IMG/VR virus record: IMGVR_UViG_3300025625_000001
Location: 1-40,022 of that record
Strand: one strand, 5' to 3'
Source: a virus
Length of the DNA: 40,022 nucleotides
A program made the translations under genes and the position numbers. The notes beneath the pieces are model-generated. The model made no database searches and had not been told where the DNA came from. It saw nothing but the letters and a program-made list of their open reading frames with translations. Each line of letters opens with the position of its first letter. The stretch's first letter is position 1. Positions 21,811 through 30,489 of this stretch are shown piece after piece.

Positions 21811-22805
21811 CACTTCGTCACCACCACGACGTTACTCGTCAGCGCCGAGTTTATTTTATACGCCAGACCAGCCGAGAGTGGATAGCGTAACGTAATGACC
21901 TGCCCTGCCCCCATGACGACTGTCGTCCCATCGCCCCAGACGAGTGTCGCGGCAGCGCACGTTGCCGCTGCATCGTTGTAAAACTGCATGAATACGATCT
22001 GCGCTGGCCCGGCGTTACCAATCGAAAAGAGAGTTGTCGGGGCAGCGATGATGTTTGTGCAAGCCGTTGCAGATGACGAGGTGAGAGTCGTCGCCGTCGT
22101 TCCCCCGTCGTTGACCCACAACCCGCCGCCTTGCCCCGCGGGAGCGGTCGGATACGGAGAAGGGAACGGAATCGGCGTCGGAAACGCTCCAGACACCGGA
22201 ACGGTTCCAGTCACCTGAACGCACGGAGCGCTCGGAGCGCCGGGACAGGTCGGAGCAACGTACGGCGGAGCCGTATTAACCGTTACGATTCCGGTGATTT
22301 GCGTGCACGGCGCATTCGGAGCGCCGGGGCAGGTCGCTTGCGAAGTGACGATAGGCGGCAGTGATGAGATGACGACAGGTGGCAAAGACGACACGACAAC
22401 CGTTCCGCCAGCGCCACCGCCGCTTCCGCCTCCCGAGAGGTTGCAGACAATCGTGTACGTCAGCGGACCCGTTACGGCGGTGATGTGCAACTGGAAAAAC
22501 CCAATGGCCTGCGTGGACGAGTTGATGGCAACCGTCGTCGTCGTGCTCGTGGAAATTGCCGAGCCGACATTCGTCCAGTTGCTCTGGTCGTTTGAAGTAC
22601 GCGGTTGAGCCGAAAACGACCCAGCCGTATTCGTCGTAATCGAGCACGAGTTCTGTCCGCTCAAGGGGACGTTGATATCCGCAGGCGCTCCAATCGTATT
22701 CGTTGGAGCACCGACTTGGTTGACCGCCGTGCTCTGCCCGAGCAGGCCAACGCATCCCGCTATGAGCGAGAAGGCTAGGCCGATTGGCGCAAGTAGTTTC
22801 TTCAT
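21810..22805 (-). CDS. lipoprotein with beta-rich fibre-like region, 331 aa
   Basis: Signal peptide with lipobox LIAGC (C18). The mature part has a strand-rich domain (SCSITTNTAGSFSAQPRTSNDQSNW...), a Gly linker, and two copies of CPGAPxAPCxQxTGxVxV, a Val/Pro fibre-like repeat. The C-terminal domain ends VVVVTK. The N-terminal region resembles phage fibre segments of the AVNQVGAPTNTIGAPADINVPLSG type. It lies 3 bases after the tailspike gene. A lipoprotein in a fibre cluster is unusual; it may be displayed on the infected cell instead of the virion. Confidence 0.55.
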   Translation of the reverse strand: MKKLLAPIGLAFSLIAGCVGLLGQSTAVNQVGAPTNTIGAPADINVPLSGQNSCSITTNTAGSFSAQPRTSNDQSNWTNVGSAISTSTTTTVAINSSTQAIGFFQLHITAVTGPLTYTIVCNLSGGGSGGGAGGTVVVSSLPPVVISSLPPIVTSQATCPGAPNAPCTQITGIVTVNTAPPYVAPTCPGAPSAPCVQVTGTVPVSGAFPTPIPFPSPYPTAPAGQGGGLWVNDGGTTATTLTSSSATACTNIIAAPTTLFSIGNAGPAQIVFMQFYNDAAATCAAATLVWGDGTTVVMGAGQVITLRYPLSAGLAYKINSALTSNVVVVTK

Positions 22806-22808
22806 GCT

Positions 22809-24857
22809 TTACTCCGCAAAGAACTGCACGCTGGTGGGCTTGACAACGTAGGAGTATACGACCGTGCCGCCTGCTGGGCAACGTATCGTATTATTGCTGG
22901 CAACAAGCCCGTTCGTTCCTCCCGATACGTTGTTCACGATTCCGAGATTAACGCTGGTGCCACCACTGTGAACGAAGAACCCGTCGAACCCGAAGGTGTT
23001 CTGGACCGTTTGGGTTACTCCGCCCCAAGATGCTGTGCTGATACCGATGCAGATGCCGGTCGGGTTGTACCCCGCGTTGTTGCGCACGACCCACGTTGGC
23101 CCGAGGCCCGAAGTCGCCAGCGTGTTCCCGTTCTGAATCTGCCCGCCAGCCGCAACGGTTCCGTTCTTCATCGCTATGTCGTTGTCGCAGACGGTTACGG
23201 TGGCTGAAGCGTCATCCGCCTGGATGAAGTAGTTCCCGTTGCCCACGGTAACGTCGTTATCGTTAATGTGGATGGAGTTCCGAACGAAAGCACTCGTCGG
23301 AATGTGAACCATCGGAGTCGCGACTCCACCGCCTTGGTGAAGTCCGCCGCTGATAATGCGACAGAGGCCCGTGTTCCGAATATCGATCGTGTAGTTCGTC
23401 GCCTGGGATTTGCCCTTGGCCGAACCGCCCAAGTTCCCGCCTACGATGTCTACGAACCCGGGACCAGTGGTCGAGGTATCACCGATGATGGTCCCGCCCT
23501 CGAACCATGCCTGCTCCAGGTTCAACTGCGCGTGGTCGCCACCGAAGTAGGCCGACCCGCAGCCAGTTGTCATGCCCGAAGCGTTTGCCAGCGCACCGAT
23601 GTAGTCAGTCGCATCGCCAGGCCACAGTCCGTTATCCGTGCCACCGGAAAGTTGCGCCTGATTCGCCGTCAGCGTAAATCCGGTCCCGCTCGTTGCCGAG
23701 GTCTTGAGTTTGTTTCCGCCTTGGCCCGGCTCCGTCGCCGTAATGGTTACGACGTTGCTATTCGCCGTAGCCGTGACGGCCTGGTAATCTCCGGGGTTGC
23801 TGATGAAGTTCGACAGCGTGTTGAAGTAGGTCGTGATGGCTGCGGCGTCCAAAGTCGCCTGATTCGCCGCCGAAGTTCCCGTCGTTTCGGAGCATACCAC
23901 TGCGTTCCCCGTAATCGTGTAGGTATGCGTCTGCCCGGTCAACGCCGTCAGCGTGAGCGTGTACGTTCCTTGAGCGAAAGTGAACTGCGTTGCAGGCGGA
24001 GGCCCAAAGTTCGCCTCCGGGTCGAACATGTAGAACGTGCCGCCCTTGTACGAGCCGCTTGAGTTCATCGACAGAATCGACATACACCCAAAGAACGGCG
24101 TCTCGAACATCTTCGGGTCGGCGCCGCCATCGGAAACGAGCCCGTAGGTTCCGCCGTTGATGGTGTTCCCCAGGCCCTTCAGTCCGTGCCCGTACTCCAA
24201 GATGCCGAGATAATCGCCTGCGAACTTGCAGCCGTACATGACGTTGCGCCCACCGCCAGCGAACAGCTTTAGGCCGATTCCAACGCCTTGCGTCGTAATG
24301 TTGTAGAACCGCGTATCGGTTACGCCGACCACCGGAACGTTCGCGCCGTACGTTCCCTGCGGACCACCGATGTTGATGGCCGAGCCAGCAATCGACACAT
24401 TGGGCTTCCGGTTTCCCGTCGCACAAATGATTTGCATGTTCATCCACGTCATGCCCGTGCCGTGAGACGCGCCCGGCGGAACGCGGAACACGTCGTAATC
24501 GCCAGCCGCTGATACGACTGACGATTGCCCATCCCCAAAAAACGTTAGGAGGTTCGGCGTGTCGATAATAATTGCGCCCGTCTGCCCTGACGGCTGGACG
24601 ACGTTGTACTGCCCGCTCCGAGGAGTCGGGAAATATATCGCGTTCCCTTGTCCGCTCGCCATCGCGGCTTCGGTGCAGTCTTGGACGGCCTGGGTATCGT
24701 CGTTCCCGCCCCCGACATCGGTTCCATAGTTCTGGACATTGAAGGCATTCAGCCCGCCCTGCGTCTGAGCCAGAACGAAGGCGAAGTTCTCGTTTACGAG
24801 GTCCGCATCAGCCAGCGTATCGGGAACGAAGATGTTTGGAACTGTCGGTGTAGCCAT
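22809..24857 (-). CDS. tailspike/tail fibre with right-handed beta-helix
   Basis: 682 aa. An N-terminal anchor (VPNIFVPDTLADADLVNENFAFVL) shared with the next fibre is followed by an entry region typical of pectate-lyase-like helices (DTQAVQDCTEAAMASGQGNAIYFP) and many short beta rungs (NVMYGCKFAGDYLGILEYG, SIHINDNDVTVGNGNYFIQADD). Residues ~285-400 look like an inserted beta domain (TYTLTLTALTGQTHTYTITG...VTATANSNVVTITATEPGQGGN). Such spikes bind and often cut host polysaccharide; catalytic residues cannot be picked out by eye. Confidence 0.65.
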   Translation of the reverse strand: MATPTVPNIFVPDTLADADLVNENFAFVLAQTQGGLNAFNVQNYGTDVGGGNDDTQAVQDCTEAAMASGQGNAIYFPTPRSGQYNVVQPSGQTGAIIIDTPNLLTFFGDGQSSVVSAAGDYDVFRVPPGASHGTGMTWMNMQIICATGNRKPNVSIAGSAINIGGPQGTYGANVPVVGVTDTRFYNITTQGVGIGLKLFAGGGRNVMYGCKFAGDYLGILEYGHGLKGLGNTINGGTYGLVSDGGADPKMFETPFFGCMSILSMNSSGSYKGGTFYMFDPEANFGPPPATQFTFAQGTYTLTLTALTGQTHTYTITGNAVVCSETTGTSAANQATLDAAAITTYFNTLSNFISNPGDYQAVTATANSNVVTITATEPGQGGNKLKTSATSGTGFTLTANQAQLSGGTDNGLWPGDATDYIGALANASGMTTGCGSAYFGGDHAQLNLEQAWFEGGTIIGDTSTTGPGFVDIVGGNLGGSAKGKSQATNYTIDIRNTGLCRIISGGLHQGGGVATPMVHIPTSAFVRNSIHINDNDVTVGNGNYFIQADDASATVTVCDNDIAMKNGTVAAGGQIQNGNTLATSGLGPTWVVRNNAGYNPTGICIGISTASWGGVTQTVQNTFGFDGFFVHSGGTSVNLGIVNNVSGGTNGLVASNNTIRCPAGGTVVYSYVVKPTSVQFFAE

Positions 24858-24860
24858 AAC

Positions 24861-25550
24861 TTATACTCCTGTCGCGCGCCAAAAGACGTTGAGCAGCGAA
24901 GTCGAAACCGAGTTCGGACCCGTCAACGAGAACGCGTCCAACTGGATGACGCTGTATGGGGTTGAAATCTGCGTGTTGACGTACAGCCCCGCGCCACCCG
25001 TCCAACCCGGAACGGACGGCTTGCCGACCCACGTTGCCTCGACCGTCGGCTCCAGCGTAAACACCGCATCTCCCGACAACACAATCGTAGCCGAACCCGT
25101 GTTGACGCCACTCGGAATCGAGATTTGGGCCTTGCCGCCAACAGCATGAACCGCCGTGCCGACATCCGCTCCAGCAGCCGTCAGATTAGGAGCGAGTGTT
25201 CCAAGACTGATGCCGCCCAACTTAATCGCCTGCACCGGTCCCTGAATCTGCGCCTGGTTCTGCCGAATGACCGTCTGGGTCCCAAGCGACGGACCGACCA
25301 TGACCGCTCCAGACGCCGTGATATTCGAGATGACCGATACGTCGTGAACGAACGAGTACGGCAGCGTGCCGCCAAACGTCGCTGTCGTCGAGTCAATCGG
25401 GATAATCTGCGAGGCATAGAACCCGAGCGGGCCAACGTCCGAGTGGTCGATGGTTCCGATGCCCTGCGCCAGCGCGGCAAAGTTCGCGTTCACCTGCGAC
25501 GAGAGAATCGTCGTGTCGGGAGTAAACGTAAACGGAACGGATACAGCCAT
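24861..25550 (-). CDS. tail fibre/appendage protein, 229 aa
   Basis: N-terminus PFTFTPDTTILSSQVNANFAALAQG parallels the tailspike N-terminus (PDTxxxxxxVNxNFA), so both probably dock on the same tail site. The rest is beta-rich with Thr/Val/Gly strands and ends VNTQISTPYSVIQLDAFSLTG, like a C-terminal jelly-roll. SD GGAAG upstream; the gene begins right after the nozzle stop on this strand. Likely a minor fibre or adaptor for the spike. Confidence 0.5.
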   Translation of the reverse strand: MAVSVPFTFTPDTTILSSQVNANFAALAQGIGTIDHSDVGPLGFYASQIIPIDSTTATFGGTLPYSFVHDVSVISNITASGAVMVGPSLGTQTVIRQNQAQIQGPVQAIKLGGISLGTLAPNLTAAGADVGTAVHAVGGKAQISIPSGVNTGSATIVLSGDAVFTLEPTVEATWVGKPSVPGWTGGAGLYVNTQISTPYSVIQLDAFSLTGPNSVSTSLLNVFWRATGV

Positions 25551-27209
25551 TTACGTTCTTCCTCTCTGGTGCATAACGAGACTCATCCCGGCAAATATCC
25601 ACGGCGCAAGAGCCTGCGTCATCTGCACCCCAAACGAAAACGACTCCGCCTGCGTCCCGGGGTAGTCGATACGCGTCGTCGGAGCGGCAAACGCCAAGAA
25701 CTGCGGACCGCTCTCATTCGCCCAATCGGCGTTGTCCCACGCCGATACGTCCCAGATGCCGAAGAAGCTCTCGTACGGCAAATCCAGTGGCGTCGTGACG
25801 GTAGACACCGACCCGTAGTTGACGAGCATCACCCAATTCGCCAGGAACTCTCCCGATATGAAGAACTCGGGATACGCGCGCTCCATCGCCTTATTCGTTC
25901 CGGGTGCGCCAATCTTGTAGAACTTGGTCTGGAACTGGGCAAGAATCGGAGTCGTATCGTCAAGCGCTGGCTGGTTCGCAATCGGCTCAACGTCCCAGGT
26001 ATAGACCCGGCCATTCGTGCCGCCCACCATCGCCGTGTACGGGTCCGGGTCCGTTGGTGCATCGAGTAAGCACATCGACGCAATCCCCGGAGTCGGGCGC
26101 AGCACGGTCCAGCCGCCAATCGCCAAGTCGAATACGAGAATCGTATCAGGCTGCGCCGTTTGGGAAGCATAGCCGAGATGCAGGCGGTTGTTGTAAACCT
26201 CCATCCACGAAAACGCTCGGTTGAACGCCAGGGGGAAGCCCGGGTAGGTCGGGATGGAGGTTGTTACCCGATTCAGAATCCACGGCTCCACCTTTTCGGA
26301 GATAGGCGTGGGAATCTGCCCGAGCCCGAAAGCGTACACGGCACTGTGCCCGAGAACGAACACTTGCCCATTCCAGGAAATCATTGCTCGCCCGGCCACA
26401 GCCGCATCGGCAAACGGCGTTTCCTGCTGGTAAAAATTCGATGGGCCCGTTCCGGAAAGGATGGCAAACCCGTCGTTGAGCCCAACGATGAGCGCTGCTT
26501 GTGCTCCCGTGCCGCTCGCAGCCAGACCCATGACGGGAGACGAGTAGACGAAGTTCCGGTACGCCGGAAGCGTCTCCATCGACTCGATGATGCCGTCACC
26601 AGTACCAAAAACCTGATTCGGGGCGGTCGCGATGCCACCGAACCACAAGATTCCGTTCACGACAGCGCACCAGTTAGCGCCGCGTGCATTGTGCCAGCCA
26701 GCCGGAGCGTACAAGTTCGTTCCGTCGTAGATGCGAGGGATGCCATTCCCGTTGCAAATGACTAGGCAGTCCGTCAGCCCGCTTGTAAAGTTCGGGTCGT
26801 TCGGATTCTGGATACGCGCAAAGCACGGCGGATTCAGGACGCCAGAGCCGACTAAGCCAATGAGGTCGTTCGAGGTCGGCGTTACGACGAATAACTGGTC
26901 CTTGTGGAGCGCGATGAGTTGCGTCGTTTGCGGGCTGACGGCGGCGCCGTTGAGAACGCCCTGATAGAAGCGCGCAAGGTAGACTGGCTCCGTTGTCGGG
27001 AACGGGACGCCGAACGGCGTCATGCCATTCCGCATCTGGAACCCGCCATCCGAGGTCAGGTAGCCATCTTGGGCAATCGCCAGGTCGCTGTCGGGGAGCG
27101 CTTGCGGCAACGACTTCACATTGAGCCCGCCGCGGAAGCCATAAATGCCGAACTCCTGCGACTGCGTCGTGCCAGTCTGGAGCGCGCCAAGGCGCGTAAG
27201 AGTCGGCAT
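25551..27209 (-). CDS. tail nozzle/stabilisation protein (P22 gp10-like)
   Basis: 552 aa. The N-terminal FGIYGFRGGLNVKSLPQALPDSDLAIAQDGYLTSDGGFQMRNGM is the hallmark of podovirus nozzle proteins (GGLN...P..L...EA......G....R.G). It continues with repeated beta-propeller-like blades (QLIALHKDQLFVV, CLVICNGNGIPRIYDGTNLY, VNGILWFGG, GQVFVLGHSAVYAFG, NNRLHLGYAS). It would form the distal tail tube below the adaptor encoded next door. Starts at ATGA with the adaptor gene. Confidence 0.7.
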   Translation of the reverse strand: MPTLTRLGALQTGTTQSQEFGIYGFRGGLNVKSLPQALPDSDLAIAQDGYLTSDGGFQMRNGMTPFGVPFPTTEPVYLARFYQGVLNGAAVSPQTTQLIALHKDQLFVVTPTSNDLIGLVGSGVLNPPCFARIQNPNDPNFTSGLTDCLVICNGNGIPRIYDGTNLYAPAGWHNARGANWCAVVNGILWFGGIATAPNQVFGTGDGIIESMETLPAYRNFVYSSPVMGLAASGTGAQAALIVGLNDGFAILSGTGPSNFYQQETPFADAAVAGRAMISWNGQVFVLGHSAVYAFGLGQIPTPISEKVEPWILNRVTTSIPTYPGFPLAFNRAFSWMEVYNNRLHLGYASQTAQPDTILVFDLAIGGWTVLRPTPGIASMCLLDAPTDPDPYTAMVGGTNGRVYTWDVEPIANQPALDDTTPILAQFQTKFYKIGAPGTNKAMERAYPEFFISGEFLANWVMLVNYGSVSTVTTPLDLPYESFFGIWDVSAWDNADWANESGPQFLAFAAPTTRIDYPGTQAESFSFGVQMTQALAPWIFAGMSLVMHQRGRT

Positions 27210-28381
27210 CAGCGGTTCAACCAGAATGGGCTGCTCGGGTAATTCAGGTTGTACGTGTCACGTACCTGACCGCTCCGCGGGAATGTCCGAGACTTCACAG
27301 ACGACTTGACCGATTCGACCATCTGCTCGAACTCTTGCCGCCAGGGCGGAATCTCCGCCGCACGCGACCGATTCGCCAGCGTGCGCATGACCGCAAACAG
27401 CACGACGCACTCTTGAATCGCCGTGTCCAGGTTCGTGTACGATGCGTCGGTCGCATCAGCCCACAGAAGCGGACGCATCCGGCAGTACGCATTCACCTGC
27501 CCGTTTTGCGCCGCGGGGTACAACTGCATCCACAGCGTACCGCCACCCTGCTGCCCGCCCGTCGTGTTCACGGTCGGCGGATTCGTCGCTGAGATGGCAA
27601 ACGGCGGAGGAATCGTAAACGGCGTTCCGAGCGCCAAAGGCGCCGGGTTCTGGAGATAGTACGGGCCTCCCTTATTTCCAGCGAACACATTCCAGCTAGT
27701 CGCGTCGCCAACCGCTGCCGGTGACTGCACCAGAACCGCCGTTGCCGACTGCAGCACGATGTCCGATACGAGCGAAGGAGTGGTCTGCCCCTGCGTGTCC
27801 AGCAACGTCACCACGACCTCAACCGTCTGGAGCGCGAAGTTGGCAAACCAGTACGTCTGATTCCAGTTCCCCTCGTTCCAGACCAGGAACAGCCCCGTGT
27901 CCGAGACGAGCGATAGGGACGGAGCCGGAGGAGCATCCAGCGGCGTAGACGGCGCAAGCCCCTCGTCCCGGTAGATGAAGTAGGCTTGAGGCGGACCGAA
28001 CCCAACCGCAGGGAATCCCGCAGCGCCGTCCATGAACTGCGCCTGGGTCAACTGCATCATCGGCGTAACGAGTGCGCCCTGCGCAAACGGAGAAGCGCTT
28101 CCGTTGCTCTGCGAGCTTGCATTTGCCATCGAGAAATTAGCCGACTCGATGTACTGAATATCGTTCGAGAGTTGCAGCGTCGGCTGATTCGTAACGGTCG
28201 GGAACGACTTGACGGTAAAGATGCCGCCCACGCGCCGCTCGACTTCTTCCAGCCCTTTGTTTCCAAAGTTCAGAACCGTTTGGTCGGGCGGAAGCGTTGG
28301 CTCGTTCGTGTAGTCACGCACGGCCTGGACAAACTGCAAGCCGTTGTAGCCGACAGGAGCGCTGGGGGTTGCCACAGCCAT
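27209..28381 (-). CDS. head-tail adaptor/tail accessory protein (P22 gp4-like) with inserted domain
   Basis: 390 aa. The N-terminus (LQFVQAVRDYTNE...VLNFGNKGLEEVERRVG) and C-terminus (YCRMRPLLWADATDASYTNLDTAIQECVVLFAVMRTLANRSRAAEIPPWRQEFEQ) form the helical core expected of gp4-like adaptors. Residues ~155-270 look like an inserted Ig/fibronectin-like strand domain (APSLSLVSDTGLFLVWNEGNWNQTYWF...). Position before the nozzle supports the call. Family usual length is shorter, consistent with an insertion. Confidence 0.55.
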   Translation of the reverse strand: MAVATPSAPVGYNGLQFVQAVRDYTNEPTLPPDQTVLNFGNKGLEEVERRVGGIFTVKSFPTVTNQPTLQLSNDIQYIESANFSMANASSQSNGSASPFAQGALVTPMMQLTQAQFMDGAAGFPAVGFGPPQAYFIYRDEGLAPSTPLDAPPAPSLSLVSDTGLFLVWNEGNWNQTYWFANFALQTVEVVVTLLDTQGQTTPSLVSDIVLQSATAVLVQSPAAVGDATSWNVFAGNKGGPYYLQNPAPLALGTPFTIPPPFAISATNPPTVNTTGGQQGGGTLWMQLYPAAQNGQVNAYCRMRPLLWADATDASYTNLDTAIQECVVLFAVMRTLANRSRAAEIPPWRQEFEQMVESVKSSVKSRTFPRSGQVRDTYNLNYPSSPFWLNR

Positions 28382-28569
28382 CAGCGCTTCACCATTCGCT
28401 TCGAGCGACGGGCCATGCGGCGGCCTTTTTTGGCCTTACCTTTTCCACGCCAAAGACGCGCCTCGTGAGCCATCTTGCGACACTTGGCCTTCTTCTTTGG
28501 GTCGCCCTTAGACGCGCCAAAGCAGCCGCGTACGGCGTTAAGCGACTTGGCAGCGCTGGCCCAAGGCAC
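28381..28569 (-). CDS. Lys/Arg-rich small protein, 62 aa
   Basis: GTG start; about 40% basic residues, with C-terminus GKGKAKKGRRMARRSKRMVKR. Two Cys residues occur in the middle. First of the basic-protein cluster counted from the tail side. It could bind packaged DNA or RNA, like protamine or histone-H1 tails. Ends in ATGA with the adaptor gene. Confidence 0.5.
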   Translation of the reverse strand: MPWASAAKSLNAVRGCFGASKGDPKKKAKCRKMAHEARLWRGKGKAKKGRRMARRSKRMVKR

Positions 28570-28572
28570 AGT

Positions 28573-28827
28573 TCACCGCTTCTGCGAGCGCTTCGGACTG
28601 CGCCTTTCGGAACGCTTGATGGGCTTCTTTGCGCCCTTCTTAGCGGACTTCTTAGTGGTCTTAGAGCTAGCGGGCTGATTCCCGGGACCCCAACCAGCAT
28701 CCGCGTAACCGCGCTTGAAGCCAGCGTACTCGTCATTACTGACGCGGCCTTTTTTAGCTTCGCCTCGCCGCCCTTCCCTGTAGCCAGAGAAGTAGGCGTC
28801 GGAATGCTCTTTCGTTGGCTTCGCCAT
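28573..28827 (-). CDS. basic H1-tail-like protein, 84 aa
   Basis: The N-terminal 45 residues form a small folded-looking part (HSDAYFSGYREGRRGEAKKGRVSNDEYAGFKRGYADAGW). The rest is a basic tail with KKGAKKPIKRSERRSPKR. That tail is nearly the same as in the next gene. SD AAGGG is supplied by the end of the upstream basic gene. Confidence 0.55.
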   Translation of the reverse strand: MAKPTKEHSDAYFSGYREGRRGEAKKGRVSNDEYAGFKRGYADAGWGPGNQPASSKTTKKSAKKGAKKPIKRSERRSPKRSQKR

Positions 28828-28830
28828 GCG

Positions 28831-29019
28831 CTAACCCTTGCGAATCCGCTTAGGAGAACGCTTTTCGGCGCGCTTCATTGGCTTCTTGGCAGCCTTCTTC
28901 GACTTCTTCGGAGCGTCCATCGACAGCCCCGTCTCTTGCGAGTTACGATAGCTCTCCGCGAACTTTTCGCCGCCGGAGAGGCTGCCATACGAGCGGTACT
29001 TGTGCTTCTTCGCAGCCAT
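28831..29019 (-). CDS. basic H1-tail-like protein, 62 aa, paralogue
   Basis: Short N-terminal part (KYRSYGSLSGGEKFAESYRNSQETG) and tail KKAAKKPMKRAEKRSPKR, parallel to KKGAKKPIKRSERRSPKR in the neighbouring 84-aa protein. The shared tail points to duplication. Probably binds nucleic acid through charge. Confidence 0.55.
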   Translation of the reverse strand: MAAKKHKYRSYGSLSGGEKFAESYRNSQETGLSMDAPKKSKKAAKKPMKRAEKRSPKRIRKG

Positions 29020-29022
29020 GCG

Positions 29023-29142
29023 CTACCGCTTCGAGGCGCGCTTACGCCCTCGCTTCGTTCCACGCTTCATGCGCGCCGATGACTCGGTAATCGCTGCAAC
29101 GAACTTCGAGGCCATCTTGCCCTTCTTACGCTTTGCCTTCAT
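29023..29142 (-). CDS. basic micropeptide, 39 aa
   Basis: Reads MKAKRKKGKMASKFVAAITE followed by a tail with RMKRGTKRGRKRASKR. Over 40% Lys/Arg. It lies one base after the stop of the 99-aa gene. The last codons AAG CGG TAG provide an SD-like AAGCGG for the next gene. Fits the basic cluster. Confidence 0.5.
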   Translation of the reverse strand: MKAKRKKGKMASKFVAAITESSARMKRGTKRGRKRASKR

Positions 29143-29143
29143 A

Positions 29144-29443
29144 CTACACCGCGCTCGTGTTGATGCTCGTGGGAATGGTCGCATTCGCACCGAGCGCGTA
29201 CGCGTTCCGTACGTTTACGCTTCCAACCGAACTGGCCGTACCGTTGTTCACCGTGATGCCAGACTGGGCCAAGCATCGAATCGCCGCAGCCAGGTCGGCA
29301 ATCGCATCGTACACGTCAAGGTACTGCGCACCATTCAAGCACGAGGTGAAAATCGAGGAGGCGATGTTATCGGCTATTTGACACAACTGCGCCGAAGTGG
29401 GCGTCGCGATAGGATTCGCTACGTTGATTACCGTGGATGCCAT
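29144..29443 (-). CDS. hypothetical virion-region protein, 99 aa
   Basis: The middle is helical with Cys residues (AQLCQIADNIASSIFTSCLNGAQYLDVYDAIADLAAAIRCLAQSG), flanked by Thr/Asn/Ala-rich strands (TVINVANPIATPTS; VRNAYALGANATIPTS). No family recognised. Sits between the capsid block and the basic peptides. Confidence 0.5.
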   Translation of the reverse strand: MASTVINVANPIATPTSAQLCQIADNIASSIFTSCLNGAQYLDVYDAIADLAAAIRCLAQSGITVNNGTASSVGSVNVRNAYALGANATIPTSINTSAV

Positions 29444-29761
29444 CTAATCGCTCTCCCCTAGAGTGCCCTTCTTGCGCGCCATCGCAGCCCACAGGCCGTC
29501 AGACTTGCGCTCCTTCCCAGGCATGTACGAAATCTCGTCTACGTTGTGCCGGTCGTGCCACGGAACCATGCCCCCAGTCATCGACCGGATGCCCTCGTTC
29601 GCTCCCTTGGACCGAGGCGAGTACGGCTCGTTGAACGTGTGAATGTGCCGCGGGAACTCCGCCGTCGATGGGTCGGCATAACGCAGCGCGCCAATGGGGC
29701 GCTCGTCGGGAACGAACTCGACCTCGTGAATCGGCCTATCGCTTTTCCCGCGTCGTGACAT
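29444..29761 (-). CDS. hypothetical protein, 105 aa
   Basis: Charged and His/Pro/Arg-rich (RRGKSDRPIHEVEFVPDERPIGALRYADPSTAEFPRHIHTFNEP), with a basic C-terminus (YMPGKERKSDGLWAAMARKKG). Low predicted order suggests a flexible virion accessory. Starts at an overlap with the upstream 241-aa gene's stop (ATGA). Confidence 0.5.
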   Translation of the reverse strand: MSRRGKSDRPIHEVEFVPDERPIGALRYADPSTAEFPRHIHTFNEPYSPRSKGANEGIRSMTGGMVPWHDRHNVDEISYMPGKERKSDGLWAAMARKKGTLGESD

Positions 29762-30486
29762 CAGACTTCCACAAGCTCCATCGCGGTCAGGAAGTCCTTA
29801 TCCATGACCTCGGCAGAAGCACGAATCGGCTCACGAATGAACTCAATGAACCCGAACTCGTTCTTGATGGTCGTTTCGACGCCATCGTCCGTGTAGCGCA
29901 TCACCGGATTGTGCCGGTTCCGCCACGAGAACGACAGGCGAGACTGCTCGTCCATAATGACCGTTCGGTTCGGCTCGCCCGAGTGAACGTCTACCGCACG
30001 CATGCGGTCGTAGTTGCCCAAGAACAAGTCCCAAGAACCCTCGGGCACTTCGACCTTGGGCGGCTCCGAGTCGGCGTCCTTGGCCGGCGGAATGATGACC
30101 TTCTGCCCACCGACTAAGAACTGAAGCGCAACAGGGTGCAGGTCGTTCTTGTACCGCGTGAAGTCCTGCCCGTCCCGAATGATGCGGTTGTAGATGGTAT
30201 CGACGTTGTAAATCTTCGCGAGTTCCTTGTCCTCGCGCAGCGCATCCTCCGCACCACGCCGGAACGAAACGGGAATCCACACATACTTGTACTGATGCGT
30301 GCGCGACCAGTTCCGAACATAGATGCGAGCAGGCGGGATGACGTAATTCGACGGCACCCCGAAGTTCTCGCCCTTCTGCGTTCCGAGTGGGTTGCTCTGC
30401 AAGTCCAAGAAGGTACGCAGAGCGGCGTTGCGCCCTGCGTCACTCTTGGGCTGGTGCTGAGGCGGTGGGGACATGCTTTGATTCAT
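29761..30486 (-). CDS. hypothetical structural-region protein, 241 aa
   Basis: A Gln/Pro N-terminus precedes an alpha/beta body (NYVIPPARIYVRNWSRTHQYKYVWIPVSFRRGAEDALRE; LHPVALQFLVGGQKVIIPPAK; GSWDLFLGNYDRMRAVDVH). It lies between the decoration-like protein and small proteins, so it is likely a capsid- or connector-associated protein. It carries no motif that would identify it. Confidence 0.5.
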   Translation of the reverse strand: MNQSMSPPPQHQPKSDAGRNAALRTFLDLQSNPLGTQKGENFGVPSNYVIPPARIYVRNWSRTHQYKYVWIPVSFRRGAEDALREDKELAKIYNVDTIYNRIIRDGQDFTRYKNDLHPVALQFLVGGQKVIIPPAKDADSEPPKVEVPEGSWDLFLGNYDRMRAVDVHSGEPNRTVIMDEQSRLSFSWRNRHNPVMRYTDDGVETTIKNEFGFIEFIREPIRASAEVMDKDFLTAMELVEV

Positions 30487-30489
30487 ACG

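Noticed and set aside
24855-24870. TATAAG near the tailspike start as a promoter
   Set aside because: There is no TTG-type -35 at 16-18 bp and no GGTGGTG block. The AGGAG just before it serves as the SD.
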